Shown here piece after piece: positions 1 through 9,275 of a stretch of 64,000 nucleotides of DNA. Origin of the DNA: Nitrosotalea devaniterrae (GTDB taxonomy: Archaea; Thermoproteota; Nitrososphaeria; Nitrososphaerales; Nitrosopumilaceae). A program made the translations under genes and the position numbers. The stretch is from the NCBI GenBank assembly GCA_900065925.1, contig LN890280.1:82451-146450 (forward strand), written 5' to 3'. Position 1 is the stretch's first letter. Each line of letters begins with the position of its first letter. The notes under the pieces were generated by a model, which saw only the letters and a program-made list of their open reading frames with translations, had not been told where the DNA came from and ran no database searches.

Positions 1-930
1 GTTGGTCTCAACCTCAAAATCAAATGCAACTGTAGCATAGAATGCCTTTTCTTTTTCTCCTAGTTTTCTAAACCTGCTTCGTGCAACATCAATTCCTGTC
101 TTTTGATAAAATTCTACCAACAAGCCAAGATAATATGCAACAAGCTTGTTTGGAACTATGCCAGAGTCAAGTGCCTCTTTGCATGTCATGCTCTTTATGG
201 TCTCATCAACCATTATCCTGATCTGTGTGTTTTCTACCTCTGAGAACTTTGATATGTCATCAAGCTTGTTGGGATTACAAAAAACCTCAATTTCCGCTTG
301 GTAAAACTCTCTTAATCTAAGGAGACTTTGCCTTGGCGAGATCTCATTTCTAAAACTTTTTCCTATCTGGGCAATGCCAATCGGAAGCTTACCTCGCATT
401 GTTTTGAACAGCCTTGGAAAGTCAACAAAGATGGATTGACATGTCTCAGGTCTTAGATATGCTGGTTCTCCCTGGGCTCCTATCCCTACCTTGAACATCA
501 TGTTGAATTTTTTAATATTTTCAAGACTTCCCTTGCATTTAGTACATACTATCTTTTTCTCTGCTATTATTTTATCAAATTCTTCCAGATCTGCATTTTC
601 AGGAACTACTATCGAAGTGATCTCTGCAATCATCTTGTCTGCCCTGAAAATTGATTTGCATTTTGTGCATGTTGCAATTGGATCGGCAAAACTTGCAAGG
701 TGACCTGATGCCACAAAGACATTTTCCGACATGATCTGCGAGCCATCTATTTCCCACATCCTATCTCTTCTTACTAATTCCCTTCTCCACAATTCGATGA
801 ACTTGTTTTTTAGGCTGACCCCGGATGGACCATATTCCCAAAAACCTGCTTGTGCATCAGAATAAATCTCGCAACTGGGAAAATAAAATCCACGCTCCAG
901 TGCAAGTTGTATTATTTGTTCATAGTTCAT
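1..930 (-). CDS. glyS: Glycyl-tRNA synthetase, class II (3' part outside window)
   Basis: Charges tRNA-Gly with glycine in the cytoplasm. The reading frame is open from the ATG at 930 to the window edge (310 codons), so the C-terminal part with the anticodon-binding domain lies outside. The translation starts MNYEQIIQLALERGFYFP and carries the eukaryotic/archaeal-type GlyRS features: FWEYGPSGVSLKN near residues 30-42, an insertion with two CxxC pairs (CTKC twice) around residues 85-115, and the class II motif 2 region (AYLRPETCQSIFVDF) near 140. The start is the first ATG, 22 nt after the endonuclease IV stop, so the two genes are probably co-transcribed. This is the alpha2 GlyRS type, not bacterial GlyQS. 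Confidence 0.93.
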   Translation of the reverse strand, partial: MNYEQIIQLALERGFYFPSCEIYSDAQAGFWEYGPSGVSLKNKFIELWRRELVRRDRMWEIDGSQIMSENVFVASGHLASFADPIATCTKCKSIFRADKMIAEITSIVVPENADLEEFDKIIAEKKIVCTKCKGSLENIKKFNMMFKVGIGAQGEPAYLRPETCQSIFVDFPRLFKTMRGKLPIGIAQIGKSFRNEISPRQSLLRLREFYQAEIEVFCNPNKLDDISKFSEVENTQIRIMVDETIKSMTCKEALDSGIVPNKLVAYYLGLLVEFYQKTGIDVARSRFRKLGEKEKAFYATVAFDFEVETN

Positions 931-952
931 GGTATCATCAATTCTTCCTAAA

Positions 953-1795
953 TCAAGCCAGTTCTTTTACCTTATTCAAGTTTCCAACATCATCACGTCT
1001 CTCATCAATGGGAGTCTCTAAAATTATTGGTATTTTTTTACGATTTATTGTTTTTATGATATGGCCAAGTCCTTTTTCCCCAATCTGTCCTAGTCCAATG
1101 TGCTCATGTCTGTCAAGATTACTTCCTAGTTCTCCCTTGGAATCATTCAGGTGTAAAATTTTGAGATTTTCAAATCCTATTGTTTTATCCAATTTTGCAA
1201 GTGTTGCTGTAGCGCCTTTCTCGGTACTCATATCATAACCCGCTGCAAAGCCATGACATGTGTCAAAACAGATTCCAAACCTTTTTGCAGGTTTCAGTTG
1301 AGATAAGATGGATGCAAGCTGATCAAGATCAGAACCTACACTATTTTTTTGTCCTGCAGTATTTTCAAGTAAAATCATTACATCATCTGGAGTATCTTTA
1401 GCAGCTTTTGTAAATGCCCTTACCAACATCTCAATTCCTTTCTTGTCGCCTTCGCCCTTATGACTTCCCAAGTGTGCTACAATGTATGGAATTCCTAACT
1501 TGCTACATCTTTTTACTTCGTCTATTAAAGAATCCATGGATCTTACAAATGGGTCCTCTTCTGGGGATGAAAGATTTGGCAAGTATGGCATGTGAGCTAC
1601 TGTTGCAAATCTGTCAATCTTGGTTTTAGAGAGTTTTTCTTTGAAATTAGAAGCATCATTGCTTGTCAGAGGTTTTGCAGCCCATCCTCGTGGGTTGCGA
1701 GTAAAAATCTGAAACGCTGTACATTCTCTTTCTACTGCATTATCAACTGCCTTGTCTATCGAGCCTGCAATGGATACATGCAATCCGACCTGCAT
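953..1795 (-). CDS. nfo: Endonuclease IV (AP endonuclease, Nfo family)
   Basis: Cleaves DNA 5' of abasic sites in base excision repair. The 280-residue length matches Nfo. Family motifs are seen in order: GLHVSIAGSIDKA at the N-terminus, AFQIFTRNPRGW near residue 27, VAHLGSHKGEG near 105, ENTAGQ near 143, FDTCHGFAAGYD near 175, LHLNDSKGELGSNLDRHEHIG near 213 and ILETP near 257. These carry the His/Glu/Asp ligands of the trinuclear zinc site. The ATG at 1795 is preceded by an AT-rich box at the spacing expected for a leaderless archaeal message. It is divergent from the primase operon and lies upstream of glyS. Confidence 0.95.
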   Translation of the reverse strand: MQVGLHVSIAGSIDKAVDNAVERECTAFQIFTRNPRGWAAKPLTSNDASNFKEKLSKTKIDRFATVAHMPYLPNLSSPEEDPFVRSMDSLIDEVKRCSKLGIPYIVAHLGSHKGEGDKKGIEMLVRAFTKAAKDTPDDVMILLENTAGQKNSVGSDLDQLASILSQLKPAKRFGICFDTCHGFAAGYDMSTEKGATATLAKLDKTIGFENLKILHLNDSKGELGSNLDRHEHIGLGQIGEKGLGHIIKTINRKKIPIILETPIDERRDDVGNLNKVKELA

Positions 1796-1812
1796 GTCAC
1801 TAATTTAGTTGG

Positions 1813-1824
1813 GCATAATTTAAA
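1813..1824 (-). promoter_or_regulatory. Probable TATA box for nfo
   Basis: On the minus strand this reads TTTAAATTATG, centred about 24 nt before the nfo ATG at 1795. That spacing fits leaderless transcription, which is common in this archaeal group. It is a pattern match only. Confidence 0.45.
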
Positions 1825-1883
1825 CTCGTGGTGAAATAATCAGAAAAGTGTGTGACCTCTGCTTGTTGATCAACAGGATAATC

Positions 1884-1894
1884 AAATTTTTAAG
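1884..1894 (+). promoter_or_regulatory. Probable TATA box for priL-priS
   Basis: AAATTTTTAAG, centred about 27 nt before the priL ATG at 1916, so the message would be leaderless. The 120-bp divergent region 1796-1915 holds this box and the nfo box and nothing else recognisable. Confidence 0.45.
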
Positions 1895-1915
1895 GTTAGT
1901 AAGAACAAAGAAGAC

Positions 1916-2926
1916 ATGTTAAAAATTGGAGTAAAGGATTTGGCAAAATATCCTTTTCTTACAGAAGCTGGTGAGTATCTGAGAAATACAGGATTGAGTC
2001 TTGAACAGTTAGGACATCCTGACTGGCAACCTATTGTTGAAAAGGCATATGGCAGAATAGTTGTTGCCTCATCGGGTCAAATCTATGGTTCTGATCTTGA
2101 AGCACTGGACAATGACTCTGAATTGCTCTCATTTTTAGTGGCAATAATTCTGCTCAAATCAGCAGGTATTGCCACACTCATTCGAAGATTTTCTCTTGCA
2201 GAATCTAGGAGGGCTGAAAGATACCTGCAACAGGATCTTTGGATAAGCCGAGATAAAAAAAATCTTGAACTTCCATTAAAAATAATTCAGGATCTGTTTG
2301 CAGTTAATGTATCAATTGACAATGAAGATTTTGTAATCAAAGTACCAGATTATCTACAACGAGCTGTACATTTTCATGAAAAGGAATGGAAATTAGTAAA
2401 TCGAAGAGTCGCCAATGGACTTGTATATCTTAGTGCACATGAAACAGTCAGACTGATACGCACTGAGCTTGGGGAGTACATCAATGGAAAAATCCAGTCA
2501 GTAAACGTTGATTCTATTCCACAGAGCTTTCGTCATAGAGTAGACGACTTGGTTACACTTGCCAAAAAGTTTTCTGATACAGTCTATGTCTCTTCGGAAT
2601 ATCCTCCATGTGTAAAACATGGAATCGAAGTTTTAGAAAAGGGCGAGAACCTGCCACATTCTGGAAGATTCTTACTTGCTACCTATCTTCTCTCAAAGGG
2701 GCAGACAGTTGACCAGATTGCTCCTTTATTCAAAAATGCTCCTGATTATAATGAACGAACCACCAAGTACCAACTAGAACATATCTCCGGCTCTTCCGGA
2801 AGTGGAACTAAATATCAATGTCCATCATGTGAAAAACTACGAAGCGAAAGCCTTTGTTTTGCCACTCCTGACTGTGATGGAATAATAAATCCGGTACAAT
2901 TTGGCAAGAGGAGAAAAAATCCATGA
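1916..2926 (+). CDS. priL: DNA primase large subunit PriL
   Basis: Regulatory subunit of the archaeal/eukaryotic-type primase; it positions PriS and takes part in initiation. At 336 residues it has the usual N-terminal helical domain (KYPFLTEAGEYL at the start) and the C-terminal iron-sulfur domain, with cysteines at about 232 (YPPCVKHG), 302 and 305 (YQCPSC), 314 and 320. The typical HSGRFLLATYLL segment follows the first cysteine. Its 3' end overlaps priS by 4 nt (ATGA), so the subunits are translationally coupled. Five cysteines are available for the four [4Fe-4S] ligands; which are used cannot be read from the sequence. Confidence 0.93.
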   Translation: MLKIGVKDLAKYPFLTEAGEYLRNTGLSLEQLGHPDWQPIVEKAYGRIVVASSGQIYGSDLEALDNDSELLSFLVAIILLKSAGIATLIRRFSLAESRRAERYLQQDLWISRDKKNLELPLKIIQDLFAVNVSIDNEDFVIKVPDYLQRAVHFHEKEWKLVNRRVANGLVYLSAHETVRLIRTELGEYINGKIQSVNVDSIPQSFRHRVDDLVTLAKKFSDTVYVSSEYPPCVKHGIEVLEKGENLPHSGRFLLATYLLSKGQTVDQIAPLFKNAPDYNERTTKYQLEHISGSSGSGTKYQCPSCEKLRSESLCFATPDCDGIINPVQFGKRRKNP

Positions 2927-4047
2927 ACGAAAAAAATATTTTGCTAATAGAGAGTGCGTTTAAGGAATATTATTTTAATCGATTTGATTTGATACATGTT
3001 CCACAAAAGGCTACCGAAAGGGAGTTTGGGTATCAAAAATTCAACTCTGGAATGACAAGACACCTAGTTGTAAAAAACGACAAGGATCTACATCTATTGT
3101 TGATGAAAGAAGTTCCATCTGATGTATACTGTTCAAATGCATACTATTCATTTCCAAGTCTTCCAATGTCTGAAAAAGACTGGAAAGGAGCTGACTTGAT
3201 CTTTGATATTGATGCTAAGGACCTTGCCTTGTCATGCAGAAAAGATCATACAGTTTTCAAGTGCATCTCTTGCAATAACCCTACGATTGAATTCTCGCAG
3301 CAATGCAGCAAATGCGGATCTACAAAGTTTGAGACTGTATCTGTGGGCTGCAAGAATTGTATTTCCGAGTCCAAAAAAGAGGTGACAAAACTTGTTGATA
3401 TACTTACAACTGACTTGAATGTAAAAAAAGAACAGATCGAAGTATATTTTTCCGGAAATGAGGGGTTTCATGTTCGTGTAACAAATAATGATTATGAGTC
3501 ATTGGGTTCTCAAGAAAGGGCAGACCTTGTAGATTACCTCATGTTTAATGGTGCAATACCTGAATCTTTTGGAATAAAAAGACAAAACAATTTCAAGGCA
3601 TCACTTCCAACCTTTGAAGAAAAAGGATGGAGAGGTAGAGTTGCCCATAAACTATTTTCGTCAAAATCTAAGGTTCCAAAAGCAACAAGGGAAATAATTG
3701 CTAGTGGATATTCTGCATTTCAAGTACAATTAGAAGAGATCAAGAAAACTATGGGAGTCAAGGTGGATCCAAAGGTAACCATGGATATTCACCGCATATT
3801 CCGACTTGAGGGATCTATTAACAGTAAGAGTGGTCTCTCAAAAATCCAATGTGAAGACTTGAACTCCTTTGATCCTTTTTTGGAAGCATGTCTTTTAGGA
3901 AATGATGATGTGAATGTCATGGTGAATTGTCCATTGCAGATTAGGCTCAAAAACAAGAAGTTTGGTCCATACAATAATGAGATTGTTTCTTTACCAAAAT
4001 ATGCTGCAGTATACATGTTGTGTAAAGGCTTGGGAAATGCAGTCTGA
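2923..4047 (+). CDS. priS: DNA primase catalytic small subunit PriS
   Basis: Catalytic subunit of the replicative primase. The DxD metal-binding pair is in FDIDAKDL (Asp95/Asp97). A zinc-binding segment follows at about 114-140 (CISC, CSKC, then a further Cys pair in GCKNC). The nucleotide-binding SGNEGFHVRV motif lies near residue 182, and the third acidic residue region is KVDPKVTMD near 285. The late motif reads RLEGSINSKSG, where many family members have HxK; this looks like a lineage variant. The start is the ATG inside the priL stop overlap. Length is typical for the family. Confidence 0.93.
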   Translation: MNEKNILLIESAFKEYYFNRFDLIHVPQKATEREFGYQKFNSGMTRHLVVKNDKDLHLLLMKEVPSDVYCSNAYYSFPSLPMSEKDWKGADLIFDIDAKDLALSCRKDHTVFKCISCNNPTIEFSQQCSKCGSTKFETVSVGCKNCISESKKEVTKLVDILTTDLNVKKEQIEVYFSGNEGFHVRVTNNDYESLGSQERADLVDYLMFNGAIPESFGIKRQNNFKASLPTFEEKGWRGRVAHKLFSSKSKVPKATREIIASGYSAFQVQLEEIKKTMGVKVDPKVTMDIHRIFRLEGSINSKSGLSKIQCEDLNSFDPFLEACLLGNDDVNVMVNCPLQIRLKNKKFGPYNNEIVSLPKYAAVYMLCKGLGNAV

Positions 4048-4130
4048 CAAGCTTCTTTTGACTTATTAATGGTGTTTTGTAAAAGAAACTAGGTAGACAT
4101 TAATTTGACACAAAGGAAGGTAGCCTGATT

Positions 4131-6968
4131 TTGTATAATTCTTCAACCCAGTCCAGCCCGCCTCCGCGTGATGCAGGAAAATATATCAGAATAGGTATTG
4201 TTGCTCTAATTGCAATTGTAATTTTTGTCCTGACAAGTAATCAGGCAGTAGTTCTGTACATGAACTGGCAAGAGTTTGGTACTATCTTTACAAAACCACT
4301 TTACTTTTCATTGATCTCTGCAGTGGTTTTGGCATCTATCACGCTGATACGAGTAAATGTGAAAAACCGTTCATCAATGTCTTGGTATGGTCTTAATGTA
4401 GTCCTGACATTTTTCAAGAGGGGAAGTAACTATTCTGTAACAGAAACCGTTCCAAGCTTCAAGGACTACAAACTAAGTGTTCCAAACTTTATCATCTGGC
4501 AAATAACAAAAGTTGTACTTTTTGGCGCCTTCTTTACAAATCTCATGTTTGGGTTTGCTGTTGCATACATGCTTGACGGACACGATTTAGGTATTAACAG
4601 TATGTGGAAAATATTCTCGCTGCCGTTTGTAACACCACCCACCGACCCATCTTATGCCGCAACACATGTTGTACCGATGATTCCTTCACTTACAATTCTT
4701 GTTCCTCCAATACTTGCCGTGATTGGTCTTAGACTTGTGCTCTATGTAGGACTTCATAATATAGTAGGACTTGTAACTAGATATCTCCAGGATGCGGCAA
4801 AGGGCAAACCAAAGTTTCTAGATTATGTAGCCACAATTGAAGCGATAATTGGAATTGGAATAATTTGGGCTGGAGTGAACATGTTTTTCACAGACCAGAT
4901 TGATTACAATACAAAATATGCAATAGGTGGTACACTTGCTGCAGGATTTGCCCTCATTGCGTTTTACTTCATTGATAAATTCAAATCACGAGTAATCATA
5001 CTTCCTTCAAAACGTGACATCTACATTCGTGTAATCACTCTGATAGTCATTGCGCTTATTGCGGGTTCAATAATGATGGTAAACAATAGCATTGCAGATG
5101 CAAGAAAAATTGAATTCCTTGGCCCATACAAGGCAGAACAGATCGGTGTAAATCGATATCTTGGACAATTAGACCAGATATCAGTAGTACCCAATGACGT
5201 AAAGCTAAGCTCTGTTCCTGTAGGTGACATTCCAAATTATGTTGCACAAAACAATGATCTATTAAGTAAAGTCCGAGTATGGGACTGGGATGCAGCATTT
5301 GCAAAACTAAAACCTGAGATTGGTCTTATACCATATGTAGATTTTGAAAATAACGATATTCTGCGATTTAATAACACGTTGTACTGGACCGCATCAATGA
5401 AACCCATACTACCATCTTCGGTTACCGCGGAAAATCAATGGTATAACCAACATCTCGTCTATACTCATGTTGACAATGGTTTTCTTACACTTAATGCTCA
5501 AAATGGAACAATTGTAGATAGTAGCAAATTCTTCCAACAGCGAATGATATACTATGGAGAAGGCGGTCTATTTTCAGATACCTGGGCTGCCTATCCTCAA
5601 AACAGACAAACCTCTGCCGAACTAAACAATGCAACGTATAATGGCAGTGGAGGAATAGATGTCAAACCTCCTATAAGCCAACTCTTTGAGCCAAACTTCT
5701 TCTTGTCATATCCAACCGAACCAATTCATATCATTCGATACAGAGACGTGCACGACAGAATGCAGTTACTCTATCCATATTTCCAATATGACTTGTTTGG
5801 AAAACAACTGGATATTCTTCCAGTCAGCGATGGGAAGAAAACATACTGGCTTGTACCACTGATCGTGGGCTTTGATACCAAAAACATTCCATGGTCATTT
5901 AGTAATCCATATTTGAGATTGGTGGGATATGCACTAGTTGATATCTATGACGGCAAAGTTACTCTGATAAAAACAGGTGATGACTTTTTCACTGACATGT
6001 TTACAAGTCAATATGGTGACCAGTTTATCCCAATACCGTCATGGCTTGACAAGCAACTCAGATATCCCGAGGCTCTCTTTAACTGGAAAGTTGATATGTT
6101 CAATGTTTATCATGTAACAGACACTTCTACATTTATCCAGGCAAAAGATTTCTATGAAGTCCCAGATGGACTTGGAACCTATTATGTAGAAGAAAAACCT
6201 CCTGGATTTGACAAGCCTACCTATGTCGGACTGTTATCTCTTGAACTACGGGGATCCCAAGGAAGAAACTTGGCAGGCTACATGATAGTACAAAACGATG
6301 TTCCAAATCTTGGCAAGATGCAGTTCTATCAGGTTCCGCTTGACTCGAAGACAAAACTTCTTGGACCTTCCGCAGTACGTGAAGCGTTAGCTAGGGAATC
6401 CGACTTTGCTCAACTACAAACCTTGCTGAGAACCCCGAGAGTGGGAGACAACATTTTGTATAAGATAGGGGATCATGATGTTTACTTTATTCCTGTTTAT
6501 ACGGCAGGGTCTGGTGGTGTGGTAACACAACTTGGAACAATTGCGGCAGTAGGTGCTGCATTTGATGGTGAATACTATGTTGGCCTAGGAAATACTCCGC
6601 AGCAAGCATTTGCTACTTATTTAGCAAAGGTCAGCGGTGTTGCTCCATCAAACGTTACCGTTGCATTGCAGCTAGATGAAACTACCAGGACAAATACGAT
6701 AAAATCCATACTAACTGATCAAAAGATTACAATACTTACTCCGATAGCACTCCAGTTCCCACTAACATTTGAGGAGGGCAAGATATCCTTTACACAACAA
6801 TCTGATCTGGATAATACAAAGAATCTCATCTCAGAATTTGTGAAAAACTTTGTTCAGCCTAAAAACAAGATATTGTTATGGCAGGAAAATGGCACGGTAA
6901 AACTAGGAGCTGTAACAGTAGATGACAGTGTACCAGAACTGCACTATATCACTATAGGTGTAAGATAG
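4131..6968 (+). CDS. UPF0182-type large membrane protein
   Basis: A 945-residue protein of the UPF0182 (COG1615) type, whose biochemical role is not established. About seven hydrophobic segments fill residues 20-320, followed by a long extracytoplasmic region. Family-like blocks are visible: GPYKAEQIGVNRYLGQLDQI near 335, NPYLRLVGYALVDIYDGKV near 595, LDKQLRYPEALFNWKVDMFN near 640, YEVPDGLGTYYVEEKP near 675, and a late block on preventing loss of a C-terminal acid-rich segment. The start is a TTG; a CATTAATTTG box lies about 27 nt upstream. The next gene begins directly at the base after its stop. It could be a transporter-like or envelope protein; I do not assign a function. Confidence 0.75.
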   Translation: MYNSSTQSSPPPRDAGKYIRIGIVALIAIVIFVLTSNQAVVLYMNWQEFGTIFTKPLYFSLISAVVLASITLIRVNVKNRSSMSWYGLNVVLTFFKRGSNYSVTETVPSFKDYKLSVPNFIIWQITKVVLFGAFFTNLMFGFAVAYMLDGHDLGINSMWKIFSLPFVTPPTDPSYAATHVVPMIPSLTILVPPILAVIGLRLVLYVGLHNIVGLVTRYLQDAAKGKPKFLDYVATIEAIIGIGIIWAGVNMFFTDQIDYNTKYAIGGTLAAGFALIAFYFIDKFKSRVIILPSKRDIYIRVITLIVIALIAGSIMMVNNSIADARKIEFLGPYKAEQIGVNRYLGQLDQISVVPNDVKLSSVPVGDIPNYVAQNNDLLSKVRVWDWDAAFAKLKPEIGLIPYVDFENNDILRFNNTLYWTASMKPILPSSVTAENQWYNQHLVYTHVDNGFLTLNAQNGTIVDSSKFFQQRMIYYGEGGLFSDTWAAYPQNRQTSAELNNATYNGSGGIDVKPPISQLFEPNFFLSYPTEPIHIIRYRDVHDRMQLLYPYFQYDLFGKQLDILPVSDGKKTYWLVPLIVGFDTKNIPWSFSNPYLRLVGYALVDIYDGKVTLIKTGDDFFTDMFTSQYGDQFIPIPSWLDKQLRYPEALFNWKVDMFNVYHVTDTSTFIQAKDFYEVPDGLGTYYVEEKPPGFDKPTYVGLLSLELRGSQGRNLAGYMIVQNDVPNLGKMQFYQVPLDSKTKLLGPSAVREALARESDFAQLQTLLRTPRVGDNILYKIGDHDVYFIPVYTAGSGGVVTQLGTIAAVGAAFDGEYYVGLGNTPQQAFATYLAKVSGVAPSNVTVALQLDETTRTNTIKSILTDQKITILTPIALQFPLTFEEGKISFTQQSDLDNTKNLISEFVKNFVQPKNKILLWQENGTVKLGAVTVDDSVPELHYITIGVR

Positions 6969-7514
6969 TTGCTGCTAGTTGTAGACAATGGCTCTGTCTA
7001 CACTTCGTCACTTTTGGAATGCATGCAAAGTCTTGGTGTGGATTTTGAGCATCATGTGTTCTCTGATGTACCGCAGGTAGACCTTGACAACTATTCATCT
7101 ATTATATTGTCAGGAAGAAGGAAAAATGATGCTCAGATGAATGCAACAAACTCAAAACTAGTCTTGCATTCACTTGACAAGGGCAAACCATTGCTTGGCA
7201 TATGCTATGGTGCAGAAATACTTGCGCTCACCCTTGGTGGGACAATAAAAAAAATGCCATCTCAAAGACATGGACTACATCAAGTTCAAGTCATGGAAAA
7301 CAATCCCCTATGCAATGGAAAAATTAATGCCTTTGAAAGCCATTCATACATGGTATCAACACTTGGTTCCTTTTTTATACAAATAGCATCATCTGATGAT
7401 TGCAAGTTTGAGATATTCCGGTATGATAACAAAAACATCTTTGGGACACAGTTTCATCCGGAAATGAGTGCAGATGGAAAATTACTTTTGAAACAATTCT
7501 CTAACATTAAATAA
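6969..7514 (+). CDS. Class I glutamine amidotransferase (GMP synthase GATase-subunit-like)
   Basis: Single-domain class I glutamine amidotransferase of 181 residues. The nucleophile is in GICYGAE (about residue 78) and the His-Glu pair in QFHPE near 160, so the catalytic triad is complete. Length and layout fit the separate GATase subunit of archaeal GMP synthase, but the nucleophile elbow has Ala-Glu where GuaA usually has His-Gln, so the partner enzyme is uncertain. The start is a TTG immediately after the TAG of the UPF0182-type gene (zero spacing), implying termination-reinitiation coupling. Alternatives are a glutaminase partner of another synthetase. Confidence 0.7.
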   Translation: MLLVVDNGSVYTSSLLECMQSLGVDFEHHVFSDVPQVDLDNYSSIILSGRRKNDAQMNATNSKLVLHSLDKGKPLLGICYGAEILALTLGGTIKKMPSQRHGLHQVQVMENNPLCNGKINAFESHSYMVSTLGSFFIQIASSDDCKFEIFRYDNKNIFGTQFHPEMSADGKLLLKQFSNIK

Positions 7515-7570
7515 CGCAAATCGCTAACCTGACAGAATCAATTAATATTGTACAAATTGTTGGTTCATTG

Positions 7571-8515
7571 ATGGACCCAACCCATACATTGGAGATACCA
7601 ATAGTGCAAGAAGAAAATATCTGCCTTCCACTAGTTGTCAGTGCGGTATCAAAATACTGGGGAGTAGACTTGCCATTAAAAGAGGCTGCAGAAATTGCAA
7701 AAAAATATCAAAATATGAAAGGAAGTATACTCATAGAGGGAGTTGAGCTCGCAGAAAGACATGGTCTCCTGGGTATCATAGTAAACTCTACTCTAAAAGA
7801 ACTCAAAAAAATGATTGACATTGGTGTTCCGCCAATTGTGATACTGCCAGGAGTAAAGGATGTAGTCCAGCATGCATCACTTATTGTTGGCTATGATGAA
7901 ACAGAAAAAACAATCTTTCACTATATCCCAGAACCTGAAAAGATAGGGGCCATTCCAGAAAAACAATTTGATGAGCAGTGGCAAGAAGACGACAGGCTGA
8001 TGATTTTATTAGTTCCACAAGACATACTTCCAGATATCAATACGTTTGATGAAAATAAAATAAAATCCAATAGGCTGTGTTTTGATGGGGAAAAACTACG
8101 ACTACAGGGCAAGACTGATGAAGCAATTGTAACACTAAAACAAGCAATTGAAATTCACAAGTCAAACTCTACTGCCATGTGCCTCTTGGCTGGAATACTA
8201 AATGACAAAAATTCCAATGATGCCATAAGTTACTATGCCAAGACCATAGGTCTAAACTCAAAATATTATCTTGCATATAGGGGACTAGGAAATTATTATC
8301 TAAAGACAAAAGACTATGCCAATGCAGAAAAATACTATACTGCTGCCTTGGAGATAGACCAGACACGATTTGCACCAATCTACAAGAACCGTGGACTGGT
8401 AAGATATGAGCAGAAAAAACTAGGTGCTGCAAAACAAGACTTTGAAAAATATCTTGAACAAATGCCTGAAGCACGTGACAGGGCAGGAATTGAGCAAGCA
8501 ATATCTGAACTGTAA
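7571..8515 (+). CDS. C39-like papain-fold domain plus TPR repeats
   Basis: The first ~150 residues look like a C39-type cysteine peptidase: a Cys in ENICLPLVVSAVSKYWG near residue 17, and a His in VQHASLIVGYDE near 100. From about 165 to 310 there are three or more tetratricopeptide repeats (SNRLCFDGEKLRLQGKTDEA, YLAYRGLGNYYLKTKDYANA, FAPIYKNRGLVRYEQKKLGA). No signal peptide or membrane segment is present, so it should act in the cytoplasm. A TTG sits one codon before the chosen ATG at 7571. C39 domains usually trim double-glycine leader peptides on exporters; a free soluble form with TPRs suggests another peptide substrate or a non-catalytic binding role. Confidence 0.65.
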   Translation: MDPTHTLEIPIVQEENICLPLVVSAVSKYWGVDLPLKEAAEIAKKYQNMKGSILIEGVELAERHGLLGIIVNSTLKELKKMIDIGVPPIVILPGVKDVVQHASLIVGYDETEKTIFHYIPEPEKIGAIPEKQFDEQWQEDDRLMILLVPQDILPDINTFDENKIKSNRLCFDGEKLRLQGKTDEAIVTLKQAIEIHKSNSTAMCLLAGILNDKNSNDAISYYAKTIGLNSKYYLAYRGLGNYYLKTKDYANAEKYYTAALEIDQTRFAPIYKNRGLVRYEQKKLGAAKQDFEKYLEQMPEARDRAGIEQAISEL

Positions 8516-8559
8516 TGTTTTCACAAAGGATTTAACACTCGTTTTATAATTTGAAATAA

Positions 8560-8973
8560 ATGGATTGTATATTTTGCAAGATAGCAAACGGAACAATTCC
8601 TGCAAAAAAACTGTATGAAACACCAAATTCTCTTGCTTTTCTTGATGCCTTTCCACTTGTCAGAGGCCACACACTTGTGATTCCAAAAAATCATTATTAC
8701 AAAGTTCAGGACATGAGCGAATCAGACAACAAAGATCTATTTGAAACAGTCCGGGTTATGTCTGGAAAACTTGAATCAATCTCTCCTTCTACATTAATTG
8801 CAATACATAACGGCAAGGAAAGTGGACAAGAGATACCGCATGTTCATGTACATATCATTCCTAGAAACTCATCTGATGGGGCAGGTCCAGTTCATAGCAT
8901 GTTTTCAAAAAGACCATCTCTTGATGAAGAAGAATTTGAAAAAATAATAAAAATTATCCAAAATAAAAAATAA
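8560..8973 (+). CDS. HIT family nucleotide hydrolase (Hint-like)
   Basis: Histidine-triad protein of 137 residues. It starts MDCIFCKIANGTIPA with the CxxC pair typical of Hint/PKCI proteins. The triad HVHVHIIPR is at about residue 98-106. Hint enzymes hydrolyse AMP-lysine or related phosphoramidates. It stands alone between the C39/TPR gene and a tRNA on the opposite strand. Confidence 0.9.
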   Translation: MDCIFCKIANGTIPAKKLYETPNSLAFLDAFPLVRGHTLVIPKNHYYKVQDMSESDNKDLFETVRVMSGKLESISPSTLIAIHNGKESGQEIPHVHVHIIPRNSSDGAGPVHSMFSKRPSLDEEEFEKIIKIIQNKK

Positions 8974-8976
8974 AAT

Positions 8977-9049
8977 GCGGAGTGCGGGAATTGAACCCGC
9001 GACCTTCAGCTTGGGAAGCTGACGTCCTACCGGGCTGGACTAACTCCGC
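8977..9049 (-). tRNA. tRNA-Gly(CCC)
   Basis: The reverse complement folds into a 73-nt cloverleaf: acceptor GCGGAGT with ACTCCGC, D-arm GTCC/GGAC, anticodon arm TCAGC-TTCCCAA-GCTGA, T-arm GCGGG-TTCAATT-CCCGC. The loop gives anticodon CCC, which reads GGG glycine codons. No intron and no encoded CCA. Confidence 0.92.
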
Positions 9050-9101
9050 TGGATCGGGATTTGATATCTAACATTATATAGTTTAATCAACAAATTGATT
9101 C

Positions 9102-9275
9102 ATGGATGCAAAATGTCCAGAATGTGACAAAATTGCAATACTTGACGATGAGATAACAAGTGTCAAGTGTCCTCACTGTGGATTTGAAGCAAAATATGAT
9201 GACTATCTTAATTTAATGAGGCAAAAGGTTGGGGATATGGCAGAAAACTTTCAGTTTGACAGACCTGGTTTTTAG
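9102..9275 (+). CDS. Small zinc-ribbon protein (57 aa)
   Basis: A 57-residue ORF starting MDAKCPECDK with two CPxC knuckles (CPEC, CPHC) 15 residues apart, followed by a charged tail (YDDYLNLMRQKVGDMA). This is one rubredoxin-like zinc ribbon. It resembles LysW or TFIIB-type ribbons, but it lacks the LysW EDWGE-type tail. The start follows an AT-rich stretch (attatatagtttaatc) at leaderless spacing. The partner is unknown; a role in transcription or as a carrier cannot be decided here. Confidence 0.65.
   Translation: MDAKCPECDKIAILDDEITSVKCPHCGFEAKYDDYLNLMRQKVGDMAENFQFDRPGF

Noticed and set aside
825..1238. 137-codon plus-strand frame across glyS and nfo
   Set aside because: It is antisense to two well-supported genes and has no recognisable protein pattern.
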